Positions 44,340 to 52,983 of a stretch of DNA of 64,000 nt are shown here, one piece after another. The notes under the pieces are model-generated. The model saw nothing but the letters and a program-made list of their open reading frames with translations. It had not been told where the DNA came from and did not search any database. Made by a program: the position numbers and the translations under genes. The DNA is taken from contig JAEUMQ010000001.1 of assembly GCA_016791425.1 (NCBI GenBank), positions 251,138 to 315,137 on the forward strand, given 5' to 3'. Origin of the DNA: Hyphomonadaceae bacterium. Its GTDB lineage: Bacteria > Pseudomonadota > Alphaproteobacteria > Caulobacterales > Aquidulcibacteraceae. Position 1 is the stretch's first letter; each line of letters starts with the position of its first letter.

Positions 44340-45380
44340 ATGCTTAAGGCGGGTCTCATCGGCTACGGCCTGGCCGGGCGCTATCTGCACGCCCCGCTGA
44401 TGGCGCTCGAAGGCTTCGACGTCCGCGCGGCGGTCACCAGCCGCGCCGCCGACCTCGCCGCCGACTTTCCCGCCGCCCGCGCGCTCCCCGATCTCGACGC
44501 GCTGCTGGCCGAGCCCCTCGATCTCGTCGTCGTCGCCTCGCCCTCACATCTGCATGTTGAGCACGCGCGCGCCGCGCTCGAGGCCGGCCGCCACGTCGTC
44601 ATCGACAAGCCATTCGCTGCCGCGAGCGTCGATGCGCTCGCGCTCGTTGAGCAGGCGGAGCAGAAGCGCCGTGTACTGAGCGTCTACCAGAACCGCCGCT
44701 GGGATTCCGACTTCCTCACCCTCCGCCGCCTGCTCGCCGAAGGCCGATTGGGAACGCCGACCTTCTACGAAGCGCGCTGGGATCGCTTCCGTCCGCAGCC
44801 GGGCGACGTCTGGCGCGAGCGCGACGCGCCAGCCGCCGGCATGCTCTACGATCTGGGCTCGCACCTGATCGACCAGGCGCTCGTGCTCTTCGGCATCCCC
44901 GACTGGCTGCAGGCCGACGTCGCCATCCAGCGCGACGGCGGCGTCGTCGATGATTGCTTCCAGATCCTGATGGGCAAGGGCGCGCTTCGCATCTCGCTCG
45001 GCTGCACGATGGTCGCGCCGGACTCGCAGCGCATCACGCGCGTGCTCGGCCCGCGCGGCGCTTATGTCAAACGCGGCATCGATCCGCAGGAGGCGCAGTT
45101 GCGCGCGCAACATTCCCCCGCGCCCACAAACCTCGGGACGGACGAAACGGTCGCCGCCTTCACCGACGATGCCGGCGTCTGGGCCCCGCTCGCCAGCGAA
45201 CGCGGCGACTGGCGCGCCTTTTATCGCGGCATGCGCGCCGCGATCAGCGACGGCGCACCCCCGCCGGTTCCTCCGCGCGAAGCCGCCCGTGTGATCGCGC
45301 TGATTGAAGCGGCGCTTGAAGGCTCGCATGCAGGCCGCCGCATCGACATTCCTGCCTGGCTGACGTCGCGCGGCTTCTGA
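44340..45380 (+). CDS. Gfo/Idh/MocA family NAD(P)-dependent oxidoreductase
   Basis: A 346-aa sugar/polyol-type dehydrogenase. The Rossmann domain begins LKAGLIGYGLAGRYLHAPLM, with the glycine loop GYGLAGR. The EKP-type motif is HVVIDKPFAAASVDA, and the C-terminal domain has LYDLGSHLIDQALVLFG, with the conserved Gly-x-His and Asp expected at the active site. ATG 44340 follows a TTG. It is 21 bp after the SRP RNA, so read-through could express it; the substrate is unknown. Confidence 0.9.
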   Translation: MLKAGLIGYGLAGRYLHAPLMALEGFDVRAAVTSRAADLAADFPAARALPDLDALLAEPLDLVVVASPSHLHVEHARAALEAGRHVVIDKPFAAASVDALALVEQAEQKRRVLSVYQNRRWDSDFLTLRRLLAEGRLGTPTFYEARWDRFRPQPGDVWRERDAPAAGMLYDLGSHLIDQALVLFGIPDWLQADVAIQRDGGVVDDCFQILMGKGALRISLGCTMVAPDSQRITRVLGPRGAYVKRGIDPQEAQLRAQHSPAPTNLGTDETVAAFTDDAGVWAPLASERGDWRAFYRGMRAAISDGAPPPVPPREAARVIALIEAALEGSHAGRRIDIPAWLTSRGF

Positions 45381-45522
45381 TCCGTTGCTCCGTAGGCTCG
45401 CTCCTTATCCGGCCTTTATGCACCCGCACGCGAGAACAATTCGGGGACCGGAATGCGGCGAGCAGCGCCGCTTTCGCGACGAAGCGGATGGCCCTTCCGG
45501 CGCTCCTGCATGAGAGTGCGGC

Positions 45523-46620
45523 ATGGGAATGCTGCGCATCATGCTGGCGATGAGCGTGCTCCTCTCGCACCTGCCGCCGGCGACCTTCAAATTCATGTCC
45601 GGCGCGCTCGGCGTGCAGGGCTTCTTCATCGTCTCGGGCTTCTACATGGCCCTCATTCTCGACGGGAAATACAAGGACGTCGGCCTCTTCTGCACCAACC
45701 GCCTTCTGCGCCTCTTCCCCACCTACGTCGTGATGATGGCCATCGCCGCCGTCGCGCTCTTCGCTTTCAATCTCACCGCCACTTTCACCCGCGACGGCAT
45801 GGTCGCCGCCTACCAGAACCCGCTCACCGCCATCTTCTATGTCGCGGAGAACGGCTTCATCCTCGGCCAGGACCTTCTCTACTGGTTCAAGCTCGGCCCT
45901 GACGGCGCGCTCCTCTTCGATCCGACCGGCGCCCCGCCCACCGAAGCGCTCCCCGCAGCCTGGCAACCTTTGCTCGTGCCGCAATCCTGGTCGCTGTCGA
46001 TCGAGCTGATGTTCTACGCGATGGCGCCGCTGCTCGCACGCGCCAGCACGCGCACGCTCATCCTCGTCGCGCTCGCCAGCATCGCGCTGCGCTTCGCGGG
46101 CCATCTTCTGCCCGTCGATTACCCGCTCTGGCAGGGCCGCTTCTTCCCCACTGCGCTCTTCCTCTTCGTGTTCGGCATGCTCGCGCATCGCGCACTGCCG
46201 CTCGCCGAAAAGCTGCCGCGCACGATCGGTTGGGCGGGCGCGGGCCTGCTCTTCGCGCTCATCGCATTCCTGCCGCTGGCCGATCTCCCGCGCGAAGCGG
46301 CCGCATGGCTTGTCTATCTGGCGATCGCCGCCGCGATCCCTTTCATCTTCGCGGCCTTCCAGTATTTCTCGTTCGACCGCTGGATCGGCGACCTCTCCTA
46401 TCCGATCTATCTTTCGCACCTCATCGTGATCGCCGCCGTGCTCACCTACGAGCCGCCGCAGCCTGTGCTTGTCGCGATTGTCGGAACCTTCGCGCTCTCC
46501 GCGCTTCTGCTCGTGCTTGTGGATCGCCCCGTGGACCGCTGGCGCCAGGCCCGCGCCGAGAGAGCCGGCCGGCCCATCACCGGCCCTGAAAGCGACAATC
46601 AGGCCCCCGCCTCCGCCTAA
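45523..46620 (+). CDS. Acyltransferase family 3 (OafA/YrhL-like) membrane protein
   Basis: A polytopic membrane acyltransferase of 365 aa with about 10 TM helices. The catalytic region has MLRIMLAMSVLLSHLPPATF with the conserved His, then GVQGFFIVSGFYMALIL. SWSLSIELMFYAMAPLL is the conserved second motif, and IGDLSYPIYLSHLIVI is the C-terminal one. It probably O-acetylates a surface polysaccharide or lipid. ATG 45523. Confidence 0.89.
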   Translation: MGMLRIMLAMSVLLSHLPPATFKFMSGALGVQGFFIVSGFYMALILDGKYKDVGLFCTNRLLRLFPTYVVMMAIAAVALFAFNLTATFTRDGMVAAYQNPLTAIFYVAENGFILGQDLLYWFKLGPDGALLFDPTGAPPTEALPAAWQPLLVPQSWSLSIELMFYAMAPLLARASTRTLILVALASIALRFAGHLLPVDYPLWQGRFFPTALFLFVFGMLAHRALPLAEKLPRTIGWAGAGLLFALIAFLPLADLPREAAAWLVYLAIAAAIPFIFAAFQYFSFDRWIGDLSYPIYLSHLIVIAAVLTYEPPQPVLVAIVGTFALSALLLVLVDRPVDRWRQARAERAGRPITGPESDNQAPASA

Positions 46621-46657
46621 GGTTGGGCCCTCCCGGGACCGCCGCTAAGGTCGCGCG

Positions 46658-46906
46658 ATGCCCGATTCGCTTCGCTTCTGGCCGCCCCCTCCGGAGACCC
46701 CCGAAATCCGCAAGGAGCAGGTGAAACTCTCCGCCACAGCGTTGAATGCGATATCCGTGACGGCCGTTATTGCCGCCCTGATAGGCCCGTTTGTCACGAC
46801 GATCCCGGATTCGGATCTCACGCCTTGGGTGCGTGCGGGCTTGCTGTTATTCGGCGTTGCGATGCACCTCGCAGGGCGTTTGCTCCTGCGCTATATTAAC
46901 GAGTGA
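46658..46906 (+). CDS. Small two-TM hypothetical protein (82 aa)
   Basis: A basic/polar N-terminus (MPDSLRFWPPPPETPEIRKE) leads to two hydrophobic segments (AISVTAVIAALIGPFVTTI and WVRAGLLLFGVAMHLAGRLLL). No family recognised. It is followed after one base by another small membrane-protein gene (46908), so the pair is probably translated from one transcript. Confidence 0.65.
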   Translation: MPDSLRFWPPPPETPEIRKEQVKLSATALNAISVTAVIAALIGPFVTTIPDSDLTPWVRAGLLLFGVAMHLAGRLLLRYINE

Positions 46907-46907
46907 G

Positions 46908-47054
46908 ATGTTCCAAGAGCCCTGGTTCACCATCTTCCTGTTTATCTTGACGCCGATCCTCCTGATCGGCGGCAGCTTCGTGCAGGATTGGCTCGCCGAT
47001 CGCGCCGCCGCCCGCCGTCGCGCGCGCGACGCAGCGGCGCATTCGGCGGAATAG
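46908..47054 (+). CDS. Small single-TM hypothetical protein (48 aa)
   Basis: Starts MFQEPWFTIFLFILTPILLI, one TM helix, then an Arg/Ala-rich cytoplasmic tail (WLADRAAARRRARDAAAHSA). The ATG is one base after the stop of the preceding gene, and the stop lies 3 bp before the dnaX start, so the three genes are tightly packed. Function unknown. Confidence 0.65.
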   Translation: MFQEPWFTIFLFILTPILLIGGSFVQDWLADRAAARRRARDAAAHSAE

Positions 47055-47057
47055 CCC

Positions 47058-48725
47058 TTGGCCGAATCCCTCTTCCCCGACGCCTCGCCGAGCGGCGGCT
47101 ATCTTGTTCTCGCGCGCAAGTACCGCCCGCGCACCTTCCAGGACCTGATCGGCCAGGAAGCGATGGTCCGCACCATCGCGAACTCGTTCGCGCTCGGCCG
47201 CATACCGCACGCCTACATGCTCACCGGCGTCCGCGGCGTCGGCAAGACCACTACCGCCCGTCTCATCGCCCGCGCGCTCAACTACGAGACGGACAAGGTC
47301 CGCGGGCCGTCGATCGAGCTCAATCCGCCCGGCGTGCATTGCGAAGCGATCATGGAGTCTCGCCACCCCGACGTGTTCGAGATGGACGCCGCCTCCCGCA
47401 CCGGCATCAACGACATCCGCGAGATCCTCGACAGCGTCCGCTACGCGCCCGTCAGCGCACGGACGAAAGTCTACATCATCGACGAAGTGCACATGCTCTC
47501 CACCCAGGCCTTCAACGGCCTCCTGAAGACGCTGGAAGAGCCTCCTCCGCACGTGAAGTTCATCTTCGCCACCACCGAGATCCGCAAGGTCCCGGTCACG
47601 GTGCTCTCCCGCTGCCAGCGCTTCGACCTGAAGCGCGTCGGCGGCGATCGCCTCGCCGAACACCTCGCCAACATCTGCAAGAAGGAAGGCGTCTCCGTCG
47701 AACCCGACGGCCTCGCCCTCATCGCTCGCGCCGCCGAAGGCTCGGTGCGCGACGCGCTCTCGCTGCTCGATCAGGCCATCGTGCAGAAGCCCGGCGACGC
47801 CAAAGGCGCTGCCAAGGCCGTCACCGGCGCCGACGTGCGCGACATGCTCGGCCTCGCCGATCGCACGCGCATGCTCGATCTCTTCGAGGCCATCGCGAAG
47901 GGCGACGCCAAGACCGCGATCCTCGAAGTCCGCAGCCTTTATGAAGGCGGCGCCGATCCCGCGCTCATCCTGCGCGACCTCTTGGAGATCGGCCACGACG
48001 CCGCCCGCGCCCAGGCCCTTGGCCAGGACGCGCGCCTTGTCGGCGCCGCCGACTGGCTCGCCCGCGTCCGCGCCCTTGGCGAAAAGCTCACCCCTGCGCA
48101 GCTTTCCCGCCTGTGGCAGATGCTGCTCAAGGCGCTGGAAGAGACCGGCCGCGCGCCCGATCCGGTCGCCTCCGCCGAAATGGCGATGGTGCGCCTCTGC
48201 GCCGCCGCCGGCCTGCCGCCGCCCGAGGAAGCCGCCCGCCTGATGCGCGAAGGCGGCGGCGGACCGCCGGCTTCCAGCCGGCAAGCCGAAGGCCGGCACG
48301 ATGCCGGCGGTCCAAGGCTACAGGCGTTCCCCGATCTCCTCTCCCTCCTGGAGGAGCAACGCGACATCGACCTCCTCGTCGCGCTGGAGAAATACGTCCG
48401 CCTGAAAAGCTTCCGCCCGGGTGAAATGATCTTCCAGGGCGCGCCCGGCATGCCGCCGGAGCTTCCCCGCCGAATCCAGCGCCTTCTCAAGGACGTCACC
48501 GGCGAGCTTTGGGTCGTCCGCGCCGATGCCGATTCCGGCGTGGAGAGCCTGGCCGAGCGCCGTGCGCTGGAGCAGGCGAAAGCGTTGGACGAATTGAAGC
48601 GCCACCCCTACGTCGCCGAGGCGCTGCGTGCATTTCCCGGCGCCGAGATCACCGGCGTGCGCCGCGCCGACGACGAGAACGAGGGCGCGCCGGCGGGCGC
48701 TGTCGTCCCGATGAAGAGGCAATAG
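47058..48725 (+). CDS. dnaX: DNA polymerase III subunit gamma/tau
   Basis: The clamp-loader motor subunit, 555 aa. It starts at TTG 47058 in the frame YLVLARKYRPRTFQDLIGQE. Walker A is GVRGVGKTTTARL; Walker B/DExx is IIDEVHMLSTQAFNGLLKTL; sensor 1 and the arginine-finger region (FIFATTEIRKVPVTVLSRCQRF) follow. The zinc-binding Cys of the canonical subunit are mostly replaced (only one Cys in GVHCEAIMESRHPD). Residues about 400-420 (GGGPPASSRQAEGRHDAGGP) are encoded by a palindromic insertion. The C-terminal domains of tau follow. Confidence 0.95.
   Translation: MAESLFPDASPSGGYLVLARKYRPRTFQDLIGQEAMVRTIANSFALGRIPHAYMLTGVRGVGKTTTARLIARALNYETDKVRGPSIELNPPGVHCEAIMESRHPDVFEMDAASRTGINDIREILDSVRYAPVSARTKVYIIDEVHMLSTQAFNGLLKTLEEPPPHVKFIFATTEIRKVPVTVLSRCQRFDLKRVGGDRLAEHLANICKKEGVSVEPDGLALIARAAEGSVRDALSLLDQAIVQKPGDAKGAAKAVTGADVRDMLGLADRTRMLDLFEAIAKGDAKTAILEVRSLYEGGADPALILRDLLEIGHDAARAQALGQDARLVGAADWLARVRALGEKLTPAQLSRLWQMLLKALEETGRAPDPVASAEMAMVRLCAAAGLPPPEEAARLMREGGGGPPASSRQAEGRHDAGGPRLQAFPDLLSLLEEQRDIDLLVALEKYVRLKSFRPGEMIFQGAPGMPPELPRRIQRLLKDVTGELWVVRADADSGVESLAERRALEQAKALDELKRHPYVAEALRAFPGAEITGVRRADDENEGAPAGAVVPMKRQ
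48261..48313. repeat. Palindromic element in frame within dnaX
   Basis: A 53-bp palindrome with perfect 11-bp arms GGACCGCCGGC (48261-48271) and GCCGGCGGTCC (48303-48313), plus inner GCCGGC/GGCCGGC pairs. It lies in the linker between the clamp-loader and tau C-terminal regions of dnaX and is translated without a frameshift. Confidence 0.9.
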
Positions 48726-48729
48726 AGCG

Positions 48730-49053
48730 ATGAAGGACATCTCCCAGATCATGCGTCAGGCGCAGGCCATGCAGGCCAAGATCGCCGAGGCGCAGAAGAA
48801 GATCGAGGCGATGGAGGCCGAAGGCCAGGCCGGCGGTGGTCTGGTGAAGGTGAAGCTCTCCGGCAAATCCGCGATGCTCGCCGTCTCGATCGATCCCTCG
48901 CTCCTCAAGCCCGACGAAGGCGAGATCGTCGAAGACCTCGTCAAGGCCGCCCACGAGGACGCCCGCCGCAAGCTGGAGGAGCAGCAGGGCGAGGAGATGA
49001 AGAAGGTTTCCGGCGGCCTCGGCGTCCTGCCCGGCTTCAAGATGCCCTTCTGA
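48730..49053 (+). CDS. ybaB: YbaB/EbfC family nucleoid-associated protein
   Basis: A small DNA-binding dimer, 107 aa. The start MKDISQIMRQAQAMQAKIAEAQKKIEAMEA is the family helix and leads to a beta core (GLVKVKLSGKSAMLAVSIDPSLL) and a C-terminal helix (EDVAN-like region here as EDLVKAAHEDARRKLEEQQG). It lies 4 bp after dnaX. Its last 50 bp (49004-49053) are repeated exactly downstream of the toxin-antitoxin genes. Confidence 0.95.
   Translation: MKDISQIMRQAQAMQAKIAEAQKKIEAMEAEGQAGGGLVKVKLSGKSAMLAVSIDPSLLKPDEGEIVEDLVKAAHEDARRKLEEQQGEEMKKVSGGLGVLPGFKMPF
49004..49053. repeat. 50-bp direct repeat, left copy (3' end of ybaB)
   Basis: The perfect left copy of a 50-bp repeat, encoding the last 16 codons and stop of ybaB (VSGGLGVLPGFKMPF). 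The right copy is at 49638-49687. Confidence 0.95.
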
Positions 49054-49086
49054 CGGCGCGAAAGGCGCCCCGCCCCCCGCCTGCAC

Positions 49087-49365
49087 CTATCTGCGCCGCC
49101 GCTGCTTTGCATGTACGATTGCGCGGATCTCCACATCACCCCCATTCAGGCGGTAGATGACAAGGTACGGTGTCCGCGGAACAACAAGCTGCCGCAGGCT
49201 GCGATACCGTGAGGGCGGCGCAAGTTCAGGGAATTGCTCTAACAAACTGGCGACAGCAAGAATCCGCTCGCCCATTCGCTTCGCGCCGGCCTGGCTGCGG
49301 GGCTGCAGATACCGAAGAGCGTTGTCAAAATCCCGTCGGGCGCTCGCCGACCAGATCACCGCCAT
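49087..49365 (-). CDS. RelE/ParE-family toxin
   Basis: A 92-aa type II toxin. It starts MAVIWSASARRDFDNALRYLQ, continues AGAKRMGERILAVASLLEQFPELAPP, and ends with TPYLVIYRLNGGDVEIRAIVHAKQRRR, the RelE/ParE fold with a basic C-terminus. The start overlaps the antitoxin stop by one base (TGATG). It lies on the minus strand, opposite to ybaB, inside the interval bounded by the 50-bp repeats. The target, gyrase or ribosome, cannot be decided. Confidence 0.9.
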   Translation of the reverse strand: MAVIWSASARRDFDNALRYLQPRSQAGAKRMGERILAVASLLEQFPELAPPSRYRSLRQLVVPRTPYLVIYRLNGGDVEIRAIVHAKQRRRR

Positions 49366-49580
49366 CAGCGGAACTTTTCGCGGAACTCCCGGACCACATC
49401 CTCATGCAAGGTAAAGCTCTCCGGCGCGTCGAGACGCGCTTCGATCTCCGCCCATTGTTCGGGGGTCAGGATGTCATCCTCGCCCGCTTCAAGCAGGAGA
49501 TCGATCTGCGCAGCAGCCGCGTCCTGCTCTGTCGCCGGCAGGGCCCGCAAACGGGCGATCGTCGCCTCAAGGTTCGCCAT
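49365..49580 (-). CDS. Antitoxin of RelE/ParE pair
   Basis: A 71-aa acidic protein beginning MANLEATIARLRALPATEQDA. The helical N-terminal part and the C-terminal region (LDAPESFTLHEDVVREFREKFR) fit an antitoxin with an extended toxin-binding tail. It is the first gene of the pair and overlaps the toxin start. Upstream DNA to 49637 must hold the self-regulated promoter. Confidence 0.82.
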   Translation of the reverse strand: MANLEATIARLRALPATEQDAAAAQIDLLLEAGEDDILTPEQWAEIEARLDAPESFTLHEDVVREFREKFR

Positions 49581-49637
49581 CGTCAAATCATAACGCACCC
49601 CCCGACGCCAGTCACCGCCTCCCATGCGGGGACAAGG

Positions 49638-49687
49638 AGGTTTCCGGCGGCCTCGGCGTCCTGCCCGGCTTCAAGATGCCCTTCTGA
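49638..49687. repeat. 50-bp direct repeat, right copy (remnant of ybaB 3' end)
   Basis: An exact copy of 49004-49053 but without the upstream part of ybaB; it still encodes VSGGLGVLPGFKMPF in isolation. The 584 bp between the copies carries only the toxin-antitoxin pair. Confidence 0.95.
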
Positions 49688-49775
49688 GGTTGTTTTCGGG
49701 CATCTTCAGTAACGGAAGCTGCTCCGCCTTTACTTGCCGAGTCGGTCGCCTAGTATCCCGGCGGAGGTCTGGTAA

Positions 49776-50591
49776 ATGTCGATCCTGGTGCGGCTTTTTG
49801 GGTTTCCCGCGACCCTGATCCACGGCGATCCGCTCGTCTGGGACCGGTGGCGCTGGCTGAAGCGGCGCCTGCCCGTCACCGCCAACGGCGAGAGCCTGAT
49901 CGACGTCGGCTGCGGCTCCGGCGCGTTTTCCATCGGCGCGGCCAAGCGCGGCTACCGCGCGCTTGGGCTGTCCTGGGATATCGCCAACCAGGAGAAGGCC
50001 CGTGAGCGCGCCCGCCAGTGCCGCACGCGCGAGGCCCAGTTCGAAATCTGCGACGTCCGCGAGCTCGACGAGCGCCAGCAATTTCGCGAGGCCTTCGACG
50101 TCGCGATCTGCTGCGAGAACATCGAGCACATCCTGAACGACGCCAAGCTGATGCGCGACATGGCCGCCTGCCTGAAGCCGGGCGGGCGCCTGCTGCTGAC
50201 CACGCCCAACTATCATTACCGCGCCATCACAAAGGACGATAACGGCCCCTTCGCGACCACCGAGACCGGCGAGCACGTCCGGCGCGGCTACACCCGCACG
50301 ATGTTGCTTGAGCTCATCGAGCTGGCCGGCCTGAAATGCGAGGAAGTCTCCTATTGCAGCGGGTACTTCAGCCAGAAGGTCGCCCAGATCATGCGCGCGC
50401 TCTACCGCGTGCACCCCGCGATCGGCTGGACGGCCATCCTCCCGCTGCGCCCGCTCGTGCCTTTGCTCGACGCCACGCTTGGCCGCATGCTCAACTGGCC
50501 CGGCTTCTCGATCTGCATTGAAGCGTACAAGCCGCGCTACGCGCCGCGCGTCGTCGCCGAATCCGGCACCATCACCGCCCTGCGCGCCTAA
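49776..50591 (+). CDS. Class I SAM-dependent methyltransferase
   Basis: A 271-aa methyltransferase. The SAM-binding motif I is LIDVGCGSGAFSIGAAKRGY (residues about 40-60), and FDVAICCENIEHILNDAKLM holds motif IV. LKPGGRLLLTTPNYHY is post-motif and typical of type 11-like enzymes. The C-terminal region contains a hydrophobic segment, so a membrane-linked substrate is possible. Its place between ybaB and recR is not the usual operon content. Confidence 0.87.
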   Translation: MSILVRLFGFPATLIHGDPLVWDRWRWLKRRLPVTANGESLIDVGCGSGAFSIGAAKRGYRALGLSWDIANQEKARERARQCRTREAQFEICDVRELDERQQFREAFDVAICCENIEHILNDAKLMRDMAACLKPGGRLLLTTPNYHYRAITKDDNGPFATTETGEHVRRGYTRTMLLELIELAGLKCEEVSYCSGYFSQKVAQIMRALYRVHPAIGWTAILPLRPLVPLLDATLGRMLNWPGFSICIEAYKPRYAPRVVAESGTITALRA

Positions 50592-50613
50592 GCGCATAAG
50601 GAGCGCGGCATGC

Positions 50614-51324
50614 TCAGCGCCCCGCCGCGTACGCCTCAAGCTCTGCCGCGAGCGCCGCGGGCGCCGGCGCGTCTACGACCTGCTCGTAGAGGCCCCCGCG
50701 CGCCGCGCGCTGCCGCCGGAGGCGTTGCGGCCGCTCCCAGGTAAGCCCGCCGTTGCGCGTTCTGTACGCATACCACCAGTCTGCGCGCCCCTCCGCGCGG
50801 GACACACCGATGAGTTCGCCGCGCCCGTTCGCGCCGATGTCGAAATCCGTGAGCTCGAGGAATTCCAGATTATAGGTCGGCTTGTTGAGGTCGTCCGGGA
50901 ACGGAACGCTCACGCACTTGCCGGCGCCGCCGCGGAGCGTCACGACCGTCCAGGACGGCCCCGGCCCCTCCGTCTGGATCATCGTCACAAAGACGAGCGC
51001 ATCGCTGTTGGTCGCGCGATAAACACCCACCTCGCCTTCCCCCTGCTTGGGCAGCACGGCGCTCCAGCGCCCGTCCGCCGCGCGCAAAAAGAGCACGGCG
51101 CCGTAGAGATCGCCCGCGTTCTCACGCATCGGGGACAAGCCGCCGGCGATGAAGGCCGGCGTTTGTCCGGCGCCGGCGAAGCCGGTGAGGTTGTACTCCT
51201 TCACGTCGCGCAGGAGAGCCGCGTCGATTGGAACGGGCCGCATGCAATCGTCCGCCAGGTCTTCGGCCTGCGCCGCGCCGCCGAGCGCGAAAGAAGCCAG
51301 CGCCATGGCCAGAAAAACACGCAT
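50614..51324 (-). CDS. Hypothetical secreted protein with Asp-box-like segment
   Basis: A 236-aa exported protein. The signal is MRVFLAMALASFALGGAAQA. The mature protein has several beta stretches (YGAVLFLRAADGRWSAVLP, WTVVTLRGGAGKCV) and TRNGGLTWERPQRLRR, which resembles the Asp-box of BNR/sialidase repeats. Two Cys may pair. The gene is on the strand opposite to its neighbours. Function unknown. Confidence 0.7.
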   Translation of the reverse strand: MRVFLAMALASFALGGAAQAEDLADDCMRPVPIDAALLRDVKEYNLTGFAGAGQTPAFIAGGLSPMRENAGDLYGAVLFLRAADGRWSAVLPKQGEGEVGVYRATNSDALVFVTMIQTEGPGPSWTVVTLRGGAGKCVSVPFPDDLNKPTYNLEFLELTDFDIGANGRGELIGVSRAEGRADWWYAYRTRNGGLTWERPQRLRRQRAARGGLYEQVVDAPAPAALAAELEAYAAGR

Positions 51325-51356
51325 CGCCGCGCCTCCCCTTGGTATGAAAGCCGACT

Positions 51357-51743
51357 ATGCCGCTTCTCTTCGCTTACGGCACCCTGCGCCCGGGCGCCAA
51401 AAGCAGTCCGCCCGACATCGCCGCCGCGCTGGCGAAAGCCGCCCATCTCGGCCGCGCGACCGCTTCAGGCCGCCTGCACTGGATGGGCCGCTATCCCGCC
51501 ATGGTCCGCGCCGAACAGGACCGCGTGATCGGGGACGTTTACCGAATCGACGAAGCCCAATGCGCCGAGCTGTGGCCGCTCCTCGATTCCTACGAGGGCG
51601 ACGCCTATGTGCGTGAAACAATTGTCGTCACCCTGGAGACCGGCGCCGAAATGACCGCCCCGCATTTGGAAGCGTTCGTCTACCTTGCCCGCGACCCAGC
51701 CGCCCTCGGTCCGCGCATCGACATCGGCGACTTCCTCGCATGA
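51357..51743 (+). CDS. Gamma-glutamylcyclotransferase-family protein
   Basis: A 128-aa GGCT-like fold. The substrate loop is [13 protein letters not shown], and the Glu expected to catalyse is in [23 protein letters not shown] and EAFVYL are conserved strands. Its ATGA overlaps the recR start (51740), so the two are translationally coupled. The substrate could be gamma-glutamylamine or a related compound. Confidence 0.85.
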   Translation: MPLLFAYGTLRPGAKSSPPDIAAALAKAAHLGRATASGRLHWMGRYPAMVRAEQDRVIGDVYRIDEAQCAELWPLLDSYEGDAYVRETIVVTLETGAEMTAPHLEAFVYLARDPAALGPRIDIGDFLA

Positions 51744-52357
51744 GCCGCGGCAACCGAACGCCGACATCCTCGCCTGAGATCGAGCGGTTGATCGAGCTTC
51801 TGGGCAAGGCGCCGGGACTCGGCCCCCGCTCCGCGCGCCGCGCCGCGCTCTATCTCCTGAAGCGCAAGGAGCAGCTGATGCTGCCGCTCGCCGAGGCGCT
51901 GCGCGACGCCGCCGAGAAGGTCGCCGCCTGCTCCGAATGCGGCGCCTTGGACACGCTCGATCCGTGCGCCATCTGCGCCGCGCCCGGCCGCGACGACAGT
52001 CTCATCTGCGTCGTCGCCGAGGTGGGCGATGTGTGGGCGCTGGAGCGCGCCGGCGCCTTCAAGGGCCGCTATCACGTGCTGGGGGGGCTGCTCTCTGCGC
52101 TCGACGGCGTGCGCCCCGAGAACCTCCGCGTCGCCAAGCTGGTCGAGCGCGCCGGGCGCCCCGGTGTGAAGGAGATCATCATCGCGCTGTCGGCGACCGT
52201 CGATGGCCAGACCACCGCGCACTACATCACCGAGCAATTGTCCGCATCCGGAGCATCCGTGAGCCGCCTCGCGCACGGCGTGCCCGTCGGCGGCGAGTTG
52301 GAGCTTCTGGACGACGGCACGCTCTTCGCCGCCTTCACCAGCCGCAGGCCGTTCTAG
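51740..52357 (+). CDS. recR: Recombination protein RecR
   Basis: Works with RecO and RecF to load RecA at gaps. The 205-aa protein has the helix-hairpin-helix [15 protein letters not shown] (residues about 20-36), a zinc finger [16 protein letters not shown], and the Toprim domain [20 protein letters not shown] with [14 protein letters not shown]. In many bacteria recR directly follows dnaX-ybaB; here three genes and a toxin-antitoxin cassette separate them. Confidence 0.96.
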   Translation: MSRGNRTPTSSPEIERLIELLGKAPGLGPRSARRAALYLLKRKEQLMLPLAEALRDAAEKVAACSECGALDTLDPCAICAAPGRDDSLICVVAEVGDVWALERAGAFKGRYHVLGGLLSALDGVRPENLRVAKLVERAGRPGVKEIIIALSATVDGQTTAHYITEQLSASGASVSRLAHGVPVGGELELLDDGTLFAAFTSRRPF

Positions 52358-52412
52358 GCGCACACATGCGCGGCAGCCCCCCTATTCGCTACTCGCCATT
52401 CCCCATTCGCTC

Positions 52413-52679
52413 TTATTGCGCGTGCCGCTCCAGGCACTCCGTCCGCGCGCGCGCGATCCGCGGCTCCATGAGCCCTTCCTCCTCGTAGCGCTCGAGCGCG
52501 GCCTTGTAGTCCTCGTGCGGCATGGCCCGGGTGATCTTCTCCCACATGCATTCGCAGATCGCGTCGCCGGCGGTGCAGGTGCGCGTGAACGCGCGTCGCG
52601 CCGCGTCAGGATAGGGATGCGGCTCGGCGCTGCACGCCGCCAGCGCAAGTCCGGTCGCGAACACGAGCAATACCCGCAT
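52413..52679 (-). CDS. Small Cys-rich lipoprotein (88 aa)
   Basis: The signal MRVLLVFATGLALAACSAEP gives lipobox LAAC (Cys16). The mature part has four Cys (RTCTAGDAICECMWEKI, ARTECLERH), suggesting two disulfides or metal binding. No family recognised. Convergent with recR. Confidence 0.65.
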   Translation of the reverse strand: MRVLLVFATGLALAACSAEPHPYPDAARRAFTRTCTAGDAICECMWEKITRAMPHEDYKAALERYEEEGLMEPRIARARTECLERHAQ

Positions 52680-52983
52680 GTTCCCCCCATTTTGGGTCCG
52701 TCATGCCATAGAGCCGGCGCGCCCGGAAAGCCGCTCTATCGCCTTGACGTAGCGCCAACCGCTTTCATCCACAGCCGCCTGCGCCGCGGCCCAATTTTGC
52801 ATCACAGCTCCGCTTCCGGCGCGTGAGGCGGCAAGCTCTTGAATCCATTGACTGCGTTGTCAAAGCCCCTGGCGCAGCCGCTCTGAGACGCTGCACGGCG
52901 GCATTGAACGCAACCGCACAAGCATTATGTCCGCGCGAAACCAGAGGCGGCCACACGCGGCCGCGCCGACACTTCAGGGTGAA
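52680..52983. other. Intergenic region without a recognised gene
   Basis: The 304 bp hold no convincing ORF, RNA or repeat that I can see. They must contain promoters for the divergent lipoprotein and coiled-coil genes. Confidence 0.4.
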
